DNA of 64,000 nt from Sphingomonas guangdongensis (GTDB taxonomy: Bacteria > Pseudomonadota > Alphaproteobacteria > Sphingomonadales > Sphingomonadaceae): positions 1,364,001-1,428,000 of the forward strand of contig NZ_OBMI01000001.1 of NCBI RefSeq assembly GCF_900199185.1. The letters run 5' to 3'. The position numbers and the translations under genes are program-made. The notes under the pieces are model-generated. The model made no database searches, had not been told where the DNA came from, and saw nothing but the letters and a program-made list of their open reading frames with translations. Positions within the stretch are counted from its first letter, which is position 1, and every line of letters starts with the position of its first letter. Positions 1-9,193 of this stretch are shown piece after piece.

Positions 1-1
1 T

Positions 2-2245
2 ATCATCAAGGATCGGCTGTTTTTCTATGCTCTGTACAATCCTAATTACACGCGAACGCAGGACAGCAGCATAACTGGGGGTAACCGGCTGACGACCGTC
101 AACAGTTCTCCGTTTTTCGGTGGAAAGCTTGACTTCATCATCGCTGATGGGCACCGCCTGGAAGGAACATATTTCCGCAACAAGCAGACGTTCCGCACCA
201 ACTACGACGCGTTCAACGGGACCACGCAAGCGATCGGCGCGCCCCAGGGAACGTTGATTGAGAAGCAGGGCGGTGACAATTTTGTTGTCACCTACACGGG
301 CCAGTTTACCGATTGGCTGAGCCTGTCAGGTGCTTATGGCGAAAATCATGACGAGCGCGTTCAGCAACCCGCGCCGATCCGAGCGTTTGCTCAAAGCTTT
401 CTTACCGGAACTACCACGACGGCGAGCGGGTTTAACTCGGCGAACAACCGTGACGACGACACCCGCAAGTTTTACCGGGCGGACGCAGACGTGTACGTCA
501 ACCTGCTCGGGTCGCACCATTTCCGCGCTGGATACGAGCGTGAGGAACTCACCTCTGTCACCGACACGCGGTACGCGGGTGACTACCGCTACGAGATCGG
601 TGTCGTAGCCGCGACAACCACCGCCCCACGGTTTCCCTTTATCGATCGGTATTTCTACGAAAACATCGGGACCTTCAAAAGCCTGAACGAGAGCTTCTAC
701 ATTCAGGACAGCTGGTCGCTCCTTGATGATCGCTTGACGCTGCAACTTGGCATTCGCAATGACAAGTTCAGCAACGATGCGCTGGATGGCACCACCTACT
801 TCAAGTCAGGTGATCAGTGGGGACCGCGTCTCGGCGCTTCGTTCGACGTCTTCGGCGACAAGCGGACCAGCATCAGGGGGACGTGGAGCCGCTACTTCCT
901 GCCGGTGGCGACGAACACCAACATCCGCCTTGGCGGTGCCGAACTTTATTACCGGCAGCGCTTCGCCTTTCCGGCCGGTGCGAGTCCAGACGTCCGGGAT
1001 GCCAACGGTTTGCCCGCGGGTCTCACGATCGGCGCGGACGGCAACATCACTAGTCTCGGCGCTCTCACCGGATCGCGTGTTTGTCCGGCGGGAGGTCCGA
1101 ACGCCGGCCAGGCCTGCTTCTCGATTACCTCCGACGGCGTGCAGGGACCGACCGACACTCTGGTGTCGTCGTCGCTTGCGCCAAGTTACACGGACGAGTG
1201 GTCGGTGGGTGTTCAGCACCGCATCGGCGACTGGGACTTCTCGTTAACCTACCTCAACCGTCGCCTCGGTCGCACTTTGGATGACGTGGCCATCGACGCG
1301 GCAGTACTGAAGTATTGCGCTGCCAATGGCATCGCAGGCTGCGATGACGTTTGGAGCGGCTTCCACCAGTATGTGCTCGCCAATCCGGGCGACGACATCA
1401 CAGTACGACTCGACGGAGACTGCGCGGTAAGCGCACGTCAGTGCGAAGTGGCAACGCTGACGGCGAACGATCTCGGCTTTCCCGCGGCGAGCCGCAACTA
1501 TGACTCCGTACAATTTCAGTTCAACAAGCCGTTCCGTGATGGATGGCAGGTAGGCGGCTCTTATGTGTGGACCCGTTTGCGCGGCAACTACGAAGGTGCG
1601 GTCAAGTCGGATATTGGCCAAGACGATGCGGGTCTGACGCAGGACTTCGACCAGCCGGGTCTACTCGACAACTCTTACGGCCCGCTGGCAAACGGTCGCG
1701 AGCACGCGTTCAAGTTGTTCGGGGCGGTCAAGCTGTTTGAGGGCGTGCGATTCGGTGCGAACCTGTTCTTCGAGTCGCCCCGTAAGTTCTCCTGCTACGG
1801 TTATCACCCGACCGATGCATTCGCCGCGATCTACGGTGAGGCGAGCTACTACTGCCGTCAGCCGCAGTTCTCCAGCAACGGCGGAGTAACCACCAATCTG
1901 CCGCTTTTCGGCGATCCGGACTATTTCGGCCTCAACGGACAGGTGCGCTATCCCGTTCAGCGCGGTAGCGCGTTCCAGAGCAACTGGCGTAAGCAGATTG
2001 ACGTCAACCTCGGCTATGACATCGCCGCATTGCCAGGCAGCTTTGTCAGCATCGACGTTTTCAACGTCTTCAACTTCAAATCCAAGATCGACTACAATGA
2101 ATTCGGCGAGAATGCGGACGGCGAGATTAACTCCCGCTTCGGTCAGCCGATCGGTTACCAGGCTCCGCGAGCAGTCCGGTTTACGCTCGGCCTCCGCTTC
2201 GGTGGTGGTTCAGCATCACGTGGTGGCGATTCGAACACCAACTGA
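2..2245 (+). CDS. TonB-dependent receptor, Oar-like, C-terminal part (5' end outside window)
   Basis: The reading frame is open from base 2 and has no start in the window, so this is the 3' part (about 747 codons) of an outer-membrane receptor. TTG at 254 is internal. The first visible residues (KDRLFFYALYNP) match the early barrel of Oar-like receptors that carry an N-terminal carboxypeptidase-regulatory-like domain. The rest alternates aromatic and polar residues as in beta-barrels. An NVFNVFNF-like stretch precedes the last strands, and the final strand is RAVRFTLGLRF, followed by a 15-residue Gly/Ser/Asn tail. Such receptors take up large substrates using TonB energy. The substrate cannot be read from the sequence. 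The next gene is a TPR-sulfotransferase, a pairing common in sphingomonads and caulobacters (family knowledge). Confidence 0.9.
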   Translation: MIKDRLFFYALYNPNYTRTQDSSITGGNRLTTVNSSPFFGGKLDFIIADGHRLEGTYFRNKQTFRTNYDAFNGTTQAIGAPQGTLIEKQGGDNFVVTYTGQFTDWLSLSGAYGENHDERVQQPAPIRAFAQSFLTGTTTTASGFNSANNRDDDTRKFYRADADVYVNLLGSHHFRAGYEREELTSVTDTRYAGDYRYEIGVVAATTTAPRFPFIDRYFYENIGTFKSLNESFYIQDSWSLLDDRLTLQLGIRNDKFSNDALDGTTYFKSGDQWGPRLGASFDVFGDKRTSIRGTWSRYFLPVATNTNIRLGGAELYYRQRFAFPAGASPDVRDANGLPAGLTIGADGNITSLGALTGSRVCPAGGPNAGQACFSITSDGVQGPTDTLVSSSLAPSYTDEWSVGVQHRIGDWDFSLTYLNRRLGRTLDDVAIDAAVLKYCAANGIAGCDDVWSGFHQYVLANPGDDITVRLDGDCAVSARQCEVATLTANDLGFPAASRNYDSVQFQFNKPFRDGWQVGGSYVWTRLRGNYEGAVKSDIGQDDAGLTQDFDQPGLLDNSYGPLANGREHAFKLFGAVKLFEGVRFGANLFFESPRKFSCYGYHPTDAFAAIYGEASYYCRQPQFSSNGGVTTNLPLFGDPDYFGLNGQVRYPVQRGSAFQSNWRKQIDVNLGYDIAALPGSFVSIDVFNVFNFKSKIDYNEFGENADGEINSRFGQPIGYQAPRAVRFTLGLRFGGGSASRGGDSNTN

Positions 2246-2267
2246 TCAGCTTGATTAGGCCAAGCAT

Positions 2268-2300
2268 GGGGCGGCGCCTTTGGCGTCGCCCCTTTCTTTT
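2268..2300 (+). terminator. Rho-independent terminator after the receptor gene
   Basis: An 11-bp GC-rich stem (GGGGCGGCGCC / GGCGTCGCCCC, one mismatch) closes a TT loop and is followed by TTTCTTTT. It lies 22 bp after the receptor stop and ends 14 bp before the ATG of the sulfotransferase gene. It should therefore stop or attenuate transcription between the two genes. Confidence 0.8.
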
Positions 2301-2314
2301 GTACGAGCGACGGC

Positions 2315-3748
2315 ATGACCAGTATTCCAGCCGCACTCTCCGGGCTCAAGGCGGCGCTTGCCACTCGCGACCGATCGGGCGTGAACCGCGCCGCCCGCGA
2401 CCTCATCCGCCTGCGTGCACCGCTCGGCGGGCAATGGCGTGCAATTGCTACCGTTCTGATAGAGAACGGCGAACTTAGCGATGCGCGCCGTGCCATCGAC
2501 CTCCTCGCCGCCGCCACCGGTCACAGCGCGCTCGGCCGCTTTGCACAGGCCGAGGTGTACGCCCAGACCGGCCGGCTGGCGGATGCGCAATCCATTCTCG
2601 CGAGCGTGCCGGCTGACGTGCCCGACCCACTGCGCCACGCCTATCTGTGCGGTACGCTGGCCCTCAACCAGGGTGACCTAGAAAGCGCTCGATCCCATCT
2701 CAAGCGGGCCGTCACGGTGGCGCCTACGTCAGGTCGCAGCTGGCTGACGCTCGCGATGATCGGCCCGGTTCCGGAAGAGGATGGCGCTGCGATGCTGGCC
2801 CTAGAGGACGTGATGGCATCTGCGCCGCTCGCCGACCGGGGCGCCTTCTTCTACGCCCTGGGCAAGTCCTTGGCTGAGCAAGGGGATGCTGATCGCGCCT
2901 TCACCGCTTACGCGACGGGGGCGTCCGCAGAGCGGGTGGCACGAGGCGGTGCGGGTGGGATCGATCGCGACGGCGCGGCGGGAGGACTGGCTTGGACGTC
3001 CGCGCAACTCGCCGCGCTGCCATCAACTGGTGCTGCCTCTACGCGCACGATCATCGTGACCGGGCTGCCTCGCTCCGGCACCACGCTGATCGAGCAGATC
3101 CTAGCGGCCCACAGCGCCGTTGTGGGCGGAGAAGAGCTGTCGATCCTGCGGCAATCCGTCAGCATGCTTGGTGGCAGCGGACCGGATACGATCGGCGTTG
3201 CCAATGCCTCTCGCCTGACGGAGGCGCGGACGCTGTATGATCATCTTCTTGCACAACGCTTCGGAAATGCCGGCCGCGTCGTCGACAAGACGCTGCTTGG
3301 CGGCCGGCACATGGGCGTGATTGCTGCCTTGATGCCAGACGCTCCGATCATCTGGGTTCGTCGCGACCCGCTCGATAACGCCTGGTCGATCTTTCACACC
3401 TACTTTCAGGCAAACCTGAGCTGGACCTTCGACCTGGCAGAGATCGCCGAGCAGATGCGGTTGGAGGATGCACTACATGCTCACTGGCGCGCGCTGCGGC
3501 CGGAGCGTATTCTGACAGTCGACTATGCGGCACTGGTCAGCGATCCTGCAAAGCAGATTCCCCGGATCGTCGAGCACTGCGGGTTAGCACTGGAGCAGCA
3601 GCAGCTCCGACCGGAGCGAAGCGGGCGAACCGTCACCACGGCGAGCGTGACGCAGGTCCGGACACCGATCAACACGCGGGCGATCGGCGCAGCACAACCC
3701 TTCCGGAAGCACTTGCAGCCGTTCCTCGATGCTTACGGAAGAGGTTGA
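2315..3748 (+). CDS. TPR-repeat sulfotransferase family protein
   Basis: This 477-residue protein has helical TPR-like repeats (about residues 1-235) and a sulfotransferase domain. The PAPS 5'-phosphosulfate loop is GLPRSGTTLIEQIL, starting at residue 250. The 3'-phosphate-binding segment is VRRDPLDNAWSIF (about 348-360). Such enzymes transfer sulfate from PAPS to a hydroxyl, either on glycan or on protein tyrosine. The acceptor here is unknown. The ATG is the only start after the receptor stop in this frame. The terminator hairpin ends 14 bp upstream, so expression depends on read-through or on a promoter inside the terminator region. The location next to a receptor gene and an exopolysaccharide locus leaves open whether it serves the receptor or the glycan. 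Confidence 0.88.
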   Translation: MTSIPAALSGLKAALATRDRSGVNRAARDLIRLRAPLGGQWRAIATVLIENGELSDARRAIDLLAAATGHSALGRFAQAEVYAQTGRLADAQSILASVPADVPDPLRHAYLCGTLALNQGDLESARSHLKRAVTVAPTSGRSWLTLAMIGPVPEEDGAAMLALEDVMASAPLADRGAFFYALGKSLAEQGDADRAFTAYATGASAERVARGGAGGIDRDGAAGGLAWTSAQLAALPSTGAASTRTIIVTGLPRSGTTLIEQILAAHSAVVGGEELSILRQSVSMLGGSGPDTIGVANASRLTEARTLYDHLLAQRFGNAGRVVDKTLLGGRHMGVIAALMPDAPIIWVRRDPLDNAWSIFHTYFQANLSWTFDLAEIAEQMRLEDALHAHWRALRPERILTVDYAALVSDPAKQIPRIVEHCGLALEQQQLRPERSGRTVTTASVTQVRTPINTRAIGAAQPFRKHLQPFLDAYGRG

Positions 3749-3886
3749 GCATCGGGCCTTGTCCCGAATGAGCGCAGAGCCGCGCGCTTGAAAGCGTTTG
3801 CTTCCGTTAGTTCCGCGTTGGTAAGGGTGACGGCGGAATTGCTGCACAGCAGCATTCCCGGGGTGAAGCTGGAGCATGCGACCGCA

Positions 3887-4459
3887 ATGACCGACAATCC
3901 CGTCAAGCTCGTCCGGCCCAAGCGCCACGGCGATGCGCGCGGCTGGTTCACCGAGACGTACAACCGCGACACCTTTGCCGCGCTCGGCATCTCTTGCGTG
4001 TTCGTGCAGGATAATCATTCGCTTTCGGGACCGGCGTTCACCTTGCGCGGGCTGCACTTCCAGGCGCCGCCGCGCGCGCAGGACAAGCTGGTCCGCTGCA
4101 TCCGCGGGCGCATCTTTGACGTTGCGGTCGACGTCCGACGCGGCTCGCCTACTTATGGTCGGTGGGTCGGGGCCGAGCTGTCGGCGGAGAATGGCGACCA
4201 GCTGTTCATCCCGGTCGGCTTCGCTCACGGCTTCGTGACGCTGGAGCCCGACTGCGAGGTGACCTACAAATGCTCGGACACTTATGCTCCTGACGCGGAT
4301 GGCGGGCTTAGCTGGGACGATCCCGACATCGCGGTCGACTGGCCGCTCCCGCCGGGTCGAACGCCGGAGCTGAGCGCAAAGGACGGCAGGCAGCCGTCAC
4401 TGGTCGGGTTCGACAGCCCCTTCCCCTATGACGGCCGCCCGCTCGGCCCGCTTGCCTGA
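3887..4459 (+). CDS. rmlC: dTDP-4-dehydrorhamnose 3,5-epimerase (set 1)
   Basis: This enzyme performs the third step from dTDP-glucose to dTDP-L-rhamnose, epimerising dTDP-4-keto-6-deoxyglucose at C3 and C5. The 190-residue cupin shows RGLHFQ with the catalytic histidine at 57, then [17 protein letters not shown] and TYKCSD. An in-frame TTG at 3788 would add 33 residues of atypical sequence. The ATG at 3887 has GGAG 12 bases upstream and gives the usual family length, so I use it. rmlB starts 10 bp after the stop. The order C-B-D-A is compact and clearly one operon. This is the first of two rml sets in the window. The proteins differ widely between sets, which excludes a recent duplication. 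Confidence 0.9.
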   Translation: MTDNPVKLVRPKRHGDARGWFTETYNRDTFAALGISCVFVQDNHSLSGPAFTLRGLHFQAPPRAQDKLVRCIRGRIFDVAVDVRRGSPTYGRWVGAELSAENGDQLFIPVGFAHGFVTLEPDCEVTYKCSDTYAPDADGGLSWDDPDIAVDWPLPPGRTPELSAKDGRQPSLVGFDSPFPYDGRPLGPLA

Positions 4460-4469
4460 AGGAATCGCG

Positions 4470-5519
4470 ATGCGCATCCTCGTCACCGGCGGGGCCGGCT
4501 TCATCGGCTCGGCGCTGGTCCGTCACCTGATCGCGAACACCAGCCACGAGGTGCTGAACTTCGACAAGCTGACCTATGCGGGGACGCTGTCGACGGTCGA
4601 GGAAGTAGCGGAATCGAACCGCTACGGCTTCGTCCAGGGCGATATCTGCGACGCGGCGGCGGTGCGCGCCGCGCTCGCCGAGTTCAGGCCGGACGTCATC
4701 ACCCATCTGGCGGCGGAGAGCCACGTCGATCGCTCGATCGACGGGCCCGGCGCGTTCGTGCAGACCAATCTGGTCGGCACCTTTGTGATGCTGTCCGAAG
4801 CACGCAGCTACTGGCAGGGCCTGGACGAGGGCGCGCGGGACCCGTTCCGCTTTCACCACATCTCGACCGACGAGGTGTACGGTTCGCTGGGTGAGGACGG
4901 GCTGTTCACGGAGGAGACGCCGTACGATCCGCGTTCGCCCTATTCTGCGTCGAAGGCCGGGTCCGACCACCTCGTCTCCGCCTGGGGGCACACCTATGGT
5001 CTGCCGGTCCTGATCACCAATTGCTCGAACAATTACGGACCGTACCACTTTCCGGAAAAGCTGATCCCGCTGATGATCGCCAAGGCGCTCGATGGCGAGC
5101 CGCTGCCGGTCTACGGTGCGGGAGATCAGGTGCGCGACTGGCTGTTCGTGGAGGATCACGTCCGCGCGCTGCAGGCGGTGTTCGAGCGCGGCGCGATCGG
5201 CCGCACCTACAATGTCGGCGGCCATAACGAGAAGCAGAACATCCAGGTGGTGCAGACGATCTGCGCCATCCTCGACCGGCTCGCGCCACGCGCCGACGGG
5301 CGACCCTACGCCGCGCAGATCACCCACGTCGCCGACCGACCCGGGCACGACAAGCGCTATGCGATTGACGCGACGCGGATCGGCGAGGAGCTCGGCTGGC
5401 GCCCGCAGGAGACGTTCGAGAGCGGGATCGAGAAGACCGTGCGCTGGTACCTCGACCACCAGGACTGGTGGCGGCCGCTGGTCGCCGCCAAGGCTTCCGA
5501 GCGGCGCGGCATCGCCTGA
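4470..5519 (+). CDS. rmlB: dTDP-glucose 4,6-dehydratase (set 1)
   Basis: This 349-residue extended short-chain dehydrogenase converts dTDP-glucose to dTDP-4-keto-6-deoxyglucose. The NAD-binding GGAGFIG is at residues 7-13, the catalytic T133-D134-E135 triplet lies in STDEVYGSL, and the YxxxK pair is Y158/K162 (YSASK). The frame is open back to an ATG at 4428, but that start would overlap rmlC. The ATG at 4470 has GAAGGA about 7 bases upstream and begins with the family-typical MRILVTGG. It sits in the cytoplasmic dTDP-rhamnose operon, followed 3 bp later by rmlD. Confidence 0.95.
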   Translation: MRILVTGGAGFIGSALVRHLIANTSHEVLNFDKLTYAGTLSTVEEVAESNRYGFVQGDICDAAAVRAALAEFRPDVITHLAAESHVDRSIDGPGAFVQTNLVGTFVMLSEARSYWQGLDEGARDPFRFHHISTDEVYGSLGEDGLFTEETPYDPRSPYSASKAGSDHLVSAWGHTYGLPVLITNCSNNYGPYHFPEKLIPLMIAKALDGEPLPVYGAGDQVRDWLFVEDHVRALQAVFERGAIGRTYNVGGHNEKQNIQVVQTICAILDRLAPRADGRPYAAQITHVADRPGHDKRYAIDATRIGEELGWRPQETFESGIEKTVRWYLDHQDWWRPLVAAKASERRGIA

Positions 5520-5522
5520 GCC

Positions 5523-6410
5523 ATGGCGGGCGCGGTCCTCGTTACCGGTGCGGCCGGACAGCTCGGGACCGAGCTCGCCCGCGCGGACTGGCCGGCGGGC
5601 TATGAAGTCGTGGCTCTCGACCGTGCCGCACTCGACCTGACCAACCCCGCCGCGATCGCGACAATCGTTGCGTCACGCGACTGGGCCGCGGTCATCAACG
5701 GGGCCGCCTACACCGCGGTCGACCGCGCCGAGGGCGACCAGGTCGCCGCGTGGCAGGTCAACGCGCTCGCCCCCGCCGCCTTTGCCGCCGCGTGCAAAGA
5801 AGCGGGCGTGCCACTGGTCCAGGTTTCCACCGATTACGTCTTCGACGGCAGCAAGGACGCCGCGTGGACGGTCGACGATCCGGTCGCCCCGCTCGGCGTC
5901 TATGGCGCATCGAAGCTCGGTGGCGAGCTCGCGGTGCGGACATCGGGCGCGCGCCACGCGATCGTTCGGACCGCCTGGGTGGTATCCGCGCACGGCAGCA
6001 ATTTCGTCAAGACGATGCTGCGGGTCGGTGCCGAGCGCGACGTGCTGCGCGTCGTCGACGATCAGCGCGGCAGCCCGACCGGGGCGGCTGACCTGGCCGC
6101 GGCGCTGCGCACGATCGCGGTGCGGCTAGCCGAGAACCCGGATGCGCCAACCGGCACCTTTCACTTCGCCAACGCCGGCGCGACCAGCTGGGCGGGCTTC
6201 GCAAGCGAGATCTTCCGGCAATCGGGGTTGCGTGGCGGACCGACCGCACGGATCGAACCGATCGCCACGGCCGACTACCCGACCCCGGCGCGCCGCCCGG
6301 CCAACTCGCTGCTGGCAACGGACGGCCTGGCGGCGTTCGGCATCACGCCGCGGCCCTGGAGCCAGGCGCTCGGCGACATCCTCGACGAACTGATCGGAGC
6401 AGCGACGTGA
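5523..6410 (+). CDS. rmlD: dTDP-4-dehydrorhamnose reductase (set 1)
   Basis: This enzyme carries out the last step of dTDP-L-rhamnose synthesis, NAD(P)H-dependent reduction of dTDP-4-keto-rhamnose. The 295-residue protein has a Rossmann motif VTGAAGQLG ending at residue 15, STDYVFDG at 102-109, YGASK with Y127/K131, and [13 protein letters not shown] near the C-terminus, all typical of RmlD. The ATG lies 3 bp after the rmlB stop. The 3' end overlaps the rmlA start by 4 bp (GTGA), which suggests translational coupling. Confidence 0.95.
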   Translation: MAGAVLVTGAAGQLGTELARADWPAGYEVVALDRAALDLTNPAAIATIVASRDWAAVINGAAYTAVDRAEGDQVAAWQVNALAPAAFAAACKEAGVPLVQVSTDYVFDGSKDAAWTVDDPVAPLGVYGASKLGGELAVRTSGARHAIVRTAWVVSAHGSNFVKTMLRVGAERDVLRVVDDQRGSPTGAADLAAALRTIAVRLAENPDAPTGTFHFANAGATSWAGFASEIFRQSGLRGGPTARIEPIATADYPTPARRPANSLLATDGLAAFGITPRPWSQALGDILDELIGAAT

Positions 6411-7285
6411 AGGGCATCATCCTGGCCGGTGGATCGGGCACGCGGCTCCACCCCGCGACGCTGGCGGTCAACAAGCAGTTGCTGCCGGTCTACGACAAGC
6501 CGATGATCTACTATCCGCTGTCGGTGCTGATGCTGGCCGGCATCCGCGACGTGCTGATCATCTCGTCACCCGAGTTCCTCGGCAACTACCAGCGACTGTT
6601 CGGGTCGGGCGAGGCGATCGGCTTGGCGATCAGCTATGCCGAGCAGCCGCGGCCGGAGGGGCTGGCGCAGGCGTTCACGATTGGCGCGGACTTCATCGGC
6701 GACGACCATGTCGCGCTGGTGCTGGGCGACAACATCTTCTTCGGTGCGCACCTGACCGATCTGCTGGCGAGCGCTGTCGCGCGGACCAGCGGCGCCACCG
6801 TGTTCAGCTACCAGGTCGAGGATCCGGAACGCTACGGCGTGGTCGAGCTGGCGGGCGACGGTCGCGCGATCAGCCTGGAGGAGAAGCCGGCGGCGCCAAA
6901 GTCCAATCACGCCGTCACCGGCCTCTACTTCTACGACAACCGCGTGGTCGAGATGGCGCGCAACCTCCAGCCCTCCGCCCGCGGCGAGCTCGAGATCACC
7001 GACATCAACCGGCTGTACATGGACGCGGGTGACCTGTTCGTCGAGCAGATGGGGCGCGGCTACGCCTGGCTCGACACCGGCACCCATGACAGCCTGCTCG
7101 AAGCTTCCGAGTTCGTCCGCACCATCCAGCATCGCCAGGGCGTGCAGATCGCCTGTCTGGAGGAAATCGCGCTGTTGCAGGGCTTCATCACGCCGGATCA
7201 GGCTCGGGAGGCGGGCGAGCGCTTCCGCAAGACCAGCTACGGCCGCGCGATCCTCGACGCGGTGAAGCGTTCAGGTCACGGCTGA
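6407..7285 (+). CDS. rmlA: glucose-1-phosphate thymidylyltransferase (set 1)
   Basis: This enzyme makes dTDP-glucose from dTTP and glucose-1-phosphate, the entry step of dTDP-rhamnose synthesis. The 292-residue protein starts with the nucleotide-binding signature [14 protein letters not shown] and contains [47 protein letters not shown] and [13 protein letters not shown], all RmlA hallmarks. It starts at a GTG that overlaps the rmlD stop (GTGA). The operon ends here. The next gene is convergent and truncated. Confidence 0.95.
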   Translation: MKGIILAGGSGTRLHPATLAVNKQLLPVYDKPMIYYPLSVLMLAGIRDVLIISSPEFLGNYQRLFGSGEAIGLAISYAEQPRPEGLAQAFTIGADFIGDDHVALVLGDNIFFGAHLTDLLASAVARTSGATVFSYQVEDPERYGVVELAGDGRAISLEEKPAAPKSNHAVTGLYFYDNRVVEMARNLQPSARGELEITDINRLYMDAGDLFVEQMGRGYAWLDTGTHDSLLEASEFVRTIQHRQGVQIACLEEIALLQGFITPDQAREAGERFRKTSYGRAILDAVKRSGHG

Positions 7286-7343
7286 CGACTGAGCGGCGCG
7301 GACTGGCCGTGCAGCGCTGCGGGTAGCGGAAAGGACCCGCTGC

Positions 7344-7780
7344 TCAGAAGGCGTTGCGGTGGAGCACGACCTTCAGCGTGTTGGCCAGGATGACGATGTC
7401 GCGCCAGATGTCCCAGCGGTGAATATATTCCATGTCCGACTGGAGCCGAGCGACCAGATCGACGCGCTCGAGCGTCGCGCCGCGGTGGCCCCGGACCTGT
7501 GCCAGGCCGGTGATGCCGGGCTTCAGCTGGTGGCGTAGCCAATAGGTTTCGTCGACCTGCCAGAACAGCTGGTCGCCCGCGAGCGAGCCGAGCGCATGCG
7601 GGCGCGGGCCGACCAGGCTCATGTCGCCGAGCAGGACGTTAAACAGCTGCGGCAGCTCGTCGATGCTGGTCTTGCGGATGATGCGGCCGACCCGGGTGAT
7701 GCGATCGTCATCGCGCGACGCGGAGCGCGTGCCGGTCGCGTCGCTGCTCTCCGCGCGCATGCTGCGGAACTTAAGCACCT
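7344..7780 (-). pseudogene. WcaJ/ExoY-type priming sugar transferase, 5'-truncated by an IS element
   Basis: About 145 C-terminal residues of a polyisoprenyl-phosphate hexose-1-phosphate transferase remain: [46 protein letters not shown] and a C-terminal WDIWRDIVILANT. The frame enters the IS3 element at base 7780 and loses all homology there. The expected N-terminal part is missing on the far side of the IS (8996 onwards), so 5' sequence has been deleted as well as separated. The residual peptide lacks the membrane segment and part of the catalytic core and should be inactive. An intact ExoY-like enzyme at 10922 can supply the priming step. Confidence 0.88.
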
Positions 7781-7825
7781 TGACGTGCTCCCCTGGAACG
7801 CTGCCAGTTTGAGCTAGAGTCCGCC
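7781..7825 (+). repeat. IS left inverted repeat
   Basis: This is the left end of the IS3-family element. The outer 13 bp (TGACGTGCTCCCC) are identical to the complement of the right end. The inner part is only partly conserved (CTAGAGTCCGCC against CTGGAGTCCGGGG on the right). Confidence 0.8.
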
Positions 7826-7842
7826 TTCGTGAGGAGATGGAC

Positions 7843-8109
7843 GTGAAGAAGACCAGGTTCAGCGAGGAGCAGATCATCGCGGTGCTGCGCGAGCAGGAGG
7901 GCGGGATCAAGACCGCTGACGTATGCCGCAAGCACGGCATCAGCAGCGCGACGCTGTATGCATGGAAGGCGAAATACGGCGGCATGGACGTGTCGCAGGC
8001 GCGCAAGCTAAAGGTGCTCGAGGAGGAGAACGGCCGGCTCAAACGGCTGCTGGCGGACGCCATGCTCGACAATGCCGTGCTGAAGGAAGTCGCGGCAAAA
8101 AACTGGTGA
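7843..8109 (+). CDS. IS3-family transposase OrfA (DNA-binding subunit)
   Basis: This 88-residue protein begins [17 protein letters not shown] and has a helix-turn-helix of the InsE/Tnp_1 type ([21 protein letters not shown]), followed by a leucine-zipper-like helix ([17 protein letters not shown]). GAGGAG at 7831-7836 lies directly against the ATG at 7837 but 6 bases before the GTG at 7843, and IS3 OrfA proteins usually begin MKK, so I choose GTG 7843. OrfA binds the inverted repeats; the active transposase is the OrfAB fusion made by -1 frameshifting at 8097. Confidence 0.88.
   Translation: MKKTRFSEEQIIAVLREQEGGIKTADVCRKHGISSATLYAWKAKYGGMDVSQARKLKVLEEENGRLKRLLADAMLDNAVLKEVAAKNW
8097..8103 (+). 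promoter_or_regulatory. Programmed -1 ribosomal frameshift slippery site (A AAA AAC)
   Basis: The heptamer AAAAAAC is in exact X XXY YYZ phase with the orfA frame (codons at 8095, 8098, 8101) and lies two codons before the orfA stop TGA (8107-8109). A -1 slip joins orfA to the orfB frame, which is open through to 8969. This is the standard IS3-family mechanism. Confidence 0.85.
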
Positions 8110-8969
8110 GGCCTGCCGCTCAGCGGAAGGCTGTCGAGCATGCTCGGCAGCTGTTCGGCATCAGCGAGCGTCGGGCCTGTACCATCTTCAGCGTGGATCG
8201 GACGTCGGTGCGCTACGCGCCCCGGCGTGGTGATGATGGCGACCTGCGGTCGCGGCTGCGCGAGATCGCGGCGGAACGTCGGCGCTTTGGCTACCGGCGG
8301 CTGGGGATCATGCTGGCCCGCGAGGGGCTGGTCATGAACCACAAGAAGCTGCTGCGGCTGTACCGCGAGGAAAACCTGCGGGTCAGACGCCGGCGTGGCC
8401 GCAAGCGAGCCATGGGCACGCGAGCGCCTATGGCCTTGCCGCAAGGTCCGAACCAGCGCTGGAGCCTCGACTTCGTCAGCGACACGCTGATCAGCGGCCG
8501 TCGCATCCGCATCCTGGCGGTGGTCGACGACTTCACGCGCGAGTGCCTGGCGTTGGTAGCCGACACCTCGCTGTCAGGCGCACGTGTCGCTCGCGAGCTG
8601 GACGCCGTCATCGCTGTGTGCGGCCTGCCGCTGATGATCGTCAGCGACAACGGCACCGAGCTGACCAGTCTGGCGATCCTGAGTTGGGCGCAGGAGCGCC
8701 CTGTCGAATGGCACTACATCGCGCCGGGCAAGCCGCAGCAGAACGGCTACGTCGAGAGCTTCAACGGTCGTCTGCGTGACGAATGCCTCAACGAGACCCT
8801 GTTCGTGTCGCTCGGCCATGCCCGCTCGGTGCTGCGGCTCTGGCGCGACGACTACAACCATGTGCGGCCACATAGTGGTGTTGGCGGGCTGACGCCCGCC
8901 GATGCTGCCAAGCGGGTTGTGCAACACCGCCCCGAGCGGCACCATACCAACCCCGGACTCCAGTTATGA
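8103..8969 (+). CDS. IS3-family transposase OrfB (DDE integrase domain), expressed as OrfAB
   Basis: OrfB lies in the -1 frame relative to orfA. It contains the HTH_21-like segment ([16 protein letters not shown]) and an rve/DDE core. The catalytic residues visible are the D in WSLDFVSD, the D in [11 protein letters not shown], and the E in [18 protein letters not shown], with the family spacing between the last two. The C-terminal [16 protein letters not shown] is typical of IS407-group transposases. A GTG at 8106 overlaps the orfA stop and could allow independent OrfB synthesis. The frame is uninterrupted, so the element may still be functional. Confidence 0.88.
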   Translation: MVRPAAQRKAVEHARQLFGISERRACTIFSVDRTSVRYAPRRGDDGDLRSRLREIAAERRRFGYRRLGIMLAREGLVMNHKKLLRLYREENLRVRRRRGRKRAMGTRAPMALPQGPNQRWSLDFVSDTLISGRRIRILAVVDDFTRECLALVADTSLSGARVARELDAVIAVCGLPLMIVSDNGTELTSLAILSWAQERPVEWHYIAPGKPQQNGYVESFNGRLRDECLNETLFVSLGHARSVLRLWRDDYNHVRPHSGVGGLTPADAAKRVVQHRPERHHTNPGLQL

Positions 8970-8995
8970 CCGGTAGAGCTTTGGGGAGCACGTCA
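8951..8995 (-). repeat. IS right inverted repeat
   Basis: This is the complement of the left terminal repeat. The outer 13 bp at 8983-8995 (GGGGAGCACGTCA) are identical. The inner match includes CCCGGACTCCAG. Confidence 0.8.
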
Positions 8996-9193
8996 GAACC
9001 TACGAGATTGATGCCGCAAAGTTGTCTCAGCTTGTCCGAACTGAACCGGGTGCGAAAGCTGGTAGGAGTCTCAGTGGATCGCAACTGCTGCTCCACACTA
9101 AAGACGCATAAAATGAGATACTTTGAGGCTTAAGCTATGCTCAATTTTATTCGACGCCAATGACAAAGCGACGGAGCTTGCGTGAAAGACTGC

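Larger units (their letters stand above)
7781..8995 (+). mobile_element. IS3-family insertion sequence, IS407-like, 1,215 bp
   Basis: The element has the two-ORF layout of the IS3 family with a -1 slippery site. Its ends are imperfect inverted repeats whose outer 13 bp are identical (TGACGTGCTCCCC at 7781-7793 and its complement at 8983-8995); a second conserved block (GAGTCCG) lies about 35-45 bp in. The termini are TG...CA, as expected. No direct repeat is flush with the two ends: ACCT precedes the left end, while the bases right after the right end are GAAC, with ACCT starting only 2 bp further on. Together with the missing 5' half of the neighbouring transferase gene, this suggests that a deletion or IS-IS recombination followed insertion. 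Confidence 0.9.

Noticed and set aside
4308..5459. Long minus-strand open frame (383 codons) across rmlB
   Set aside because: It is the antisense of rmlC/rmlB, arginine/glycine/valine-rich, and has no recognisable motif; a shadow caused by high GC.
7344..8444. Minus-strand frame running from the sugar transferase into the IS
   Set aside because: The frame is open by chance inside the IS; similarity to the transferase ends exactly at the IS terminus.
8996..9001. Target-site duplication ACCT of the IS3 element
   Set aside because: ACCT is directly before the left end but 2 bp away from the right terminus, so it is not a proper flush duplication.
8788..9096. Minus-strand 102-codon frame over the IS right end as the missing N-terminus of the transferase
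   Set aside because: The peptide has no membrane helices or transferase motifs and most of it is antisense to the transposase.
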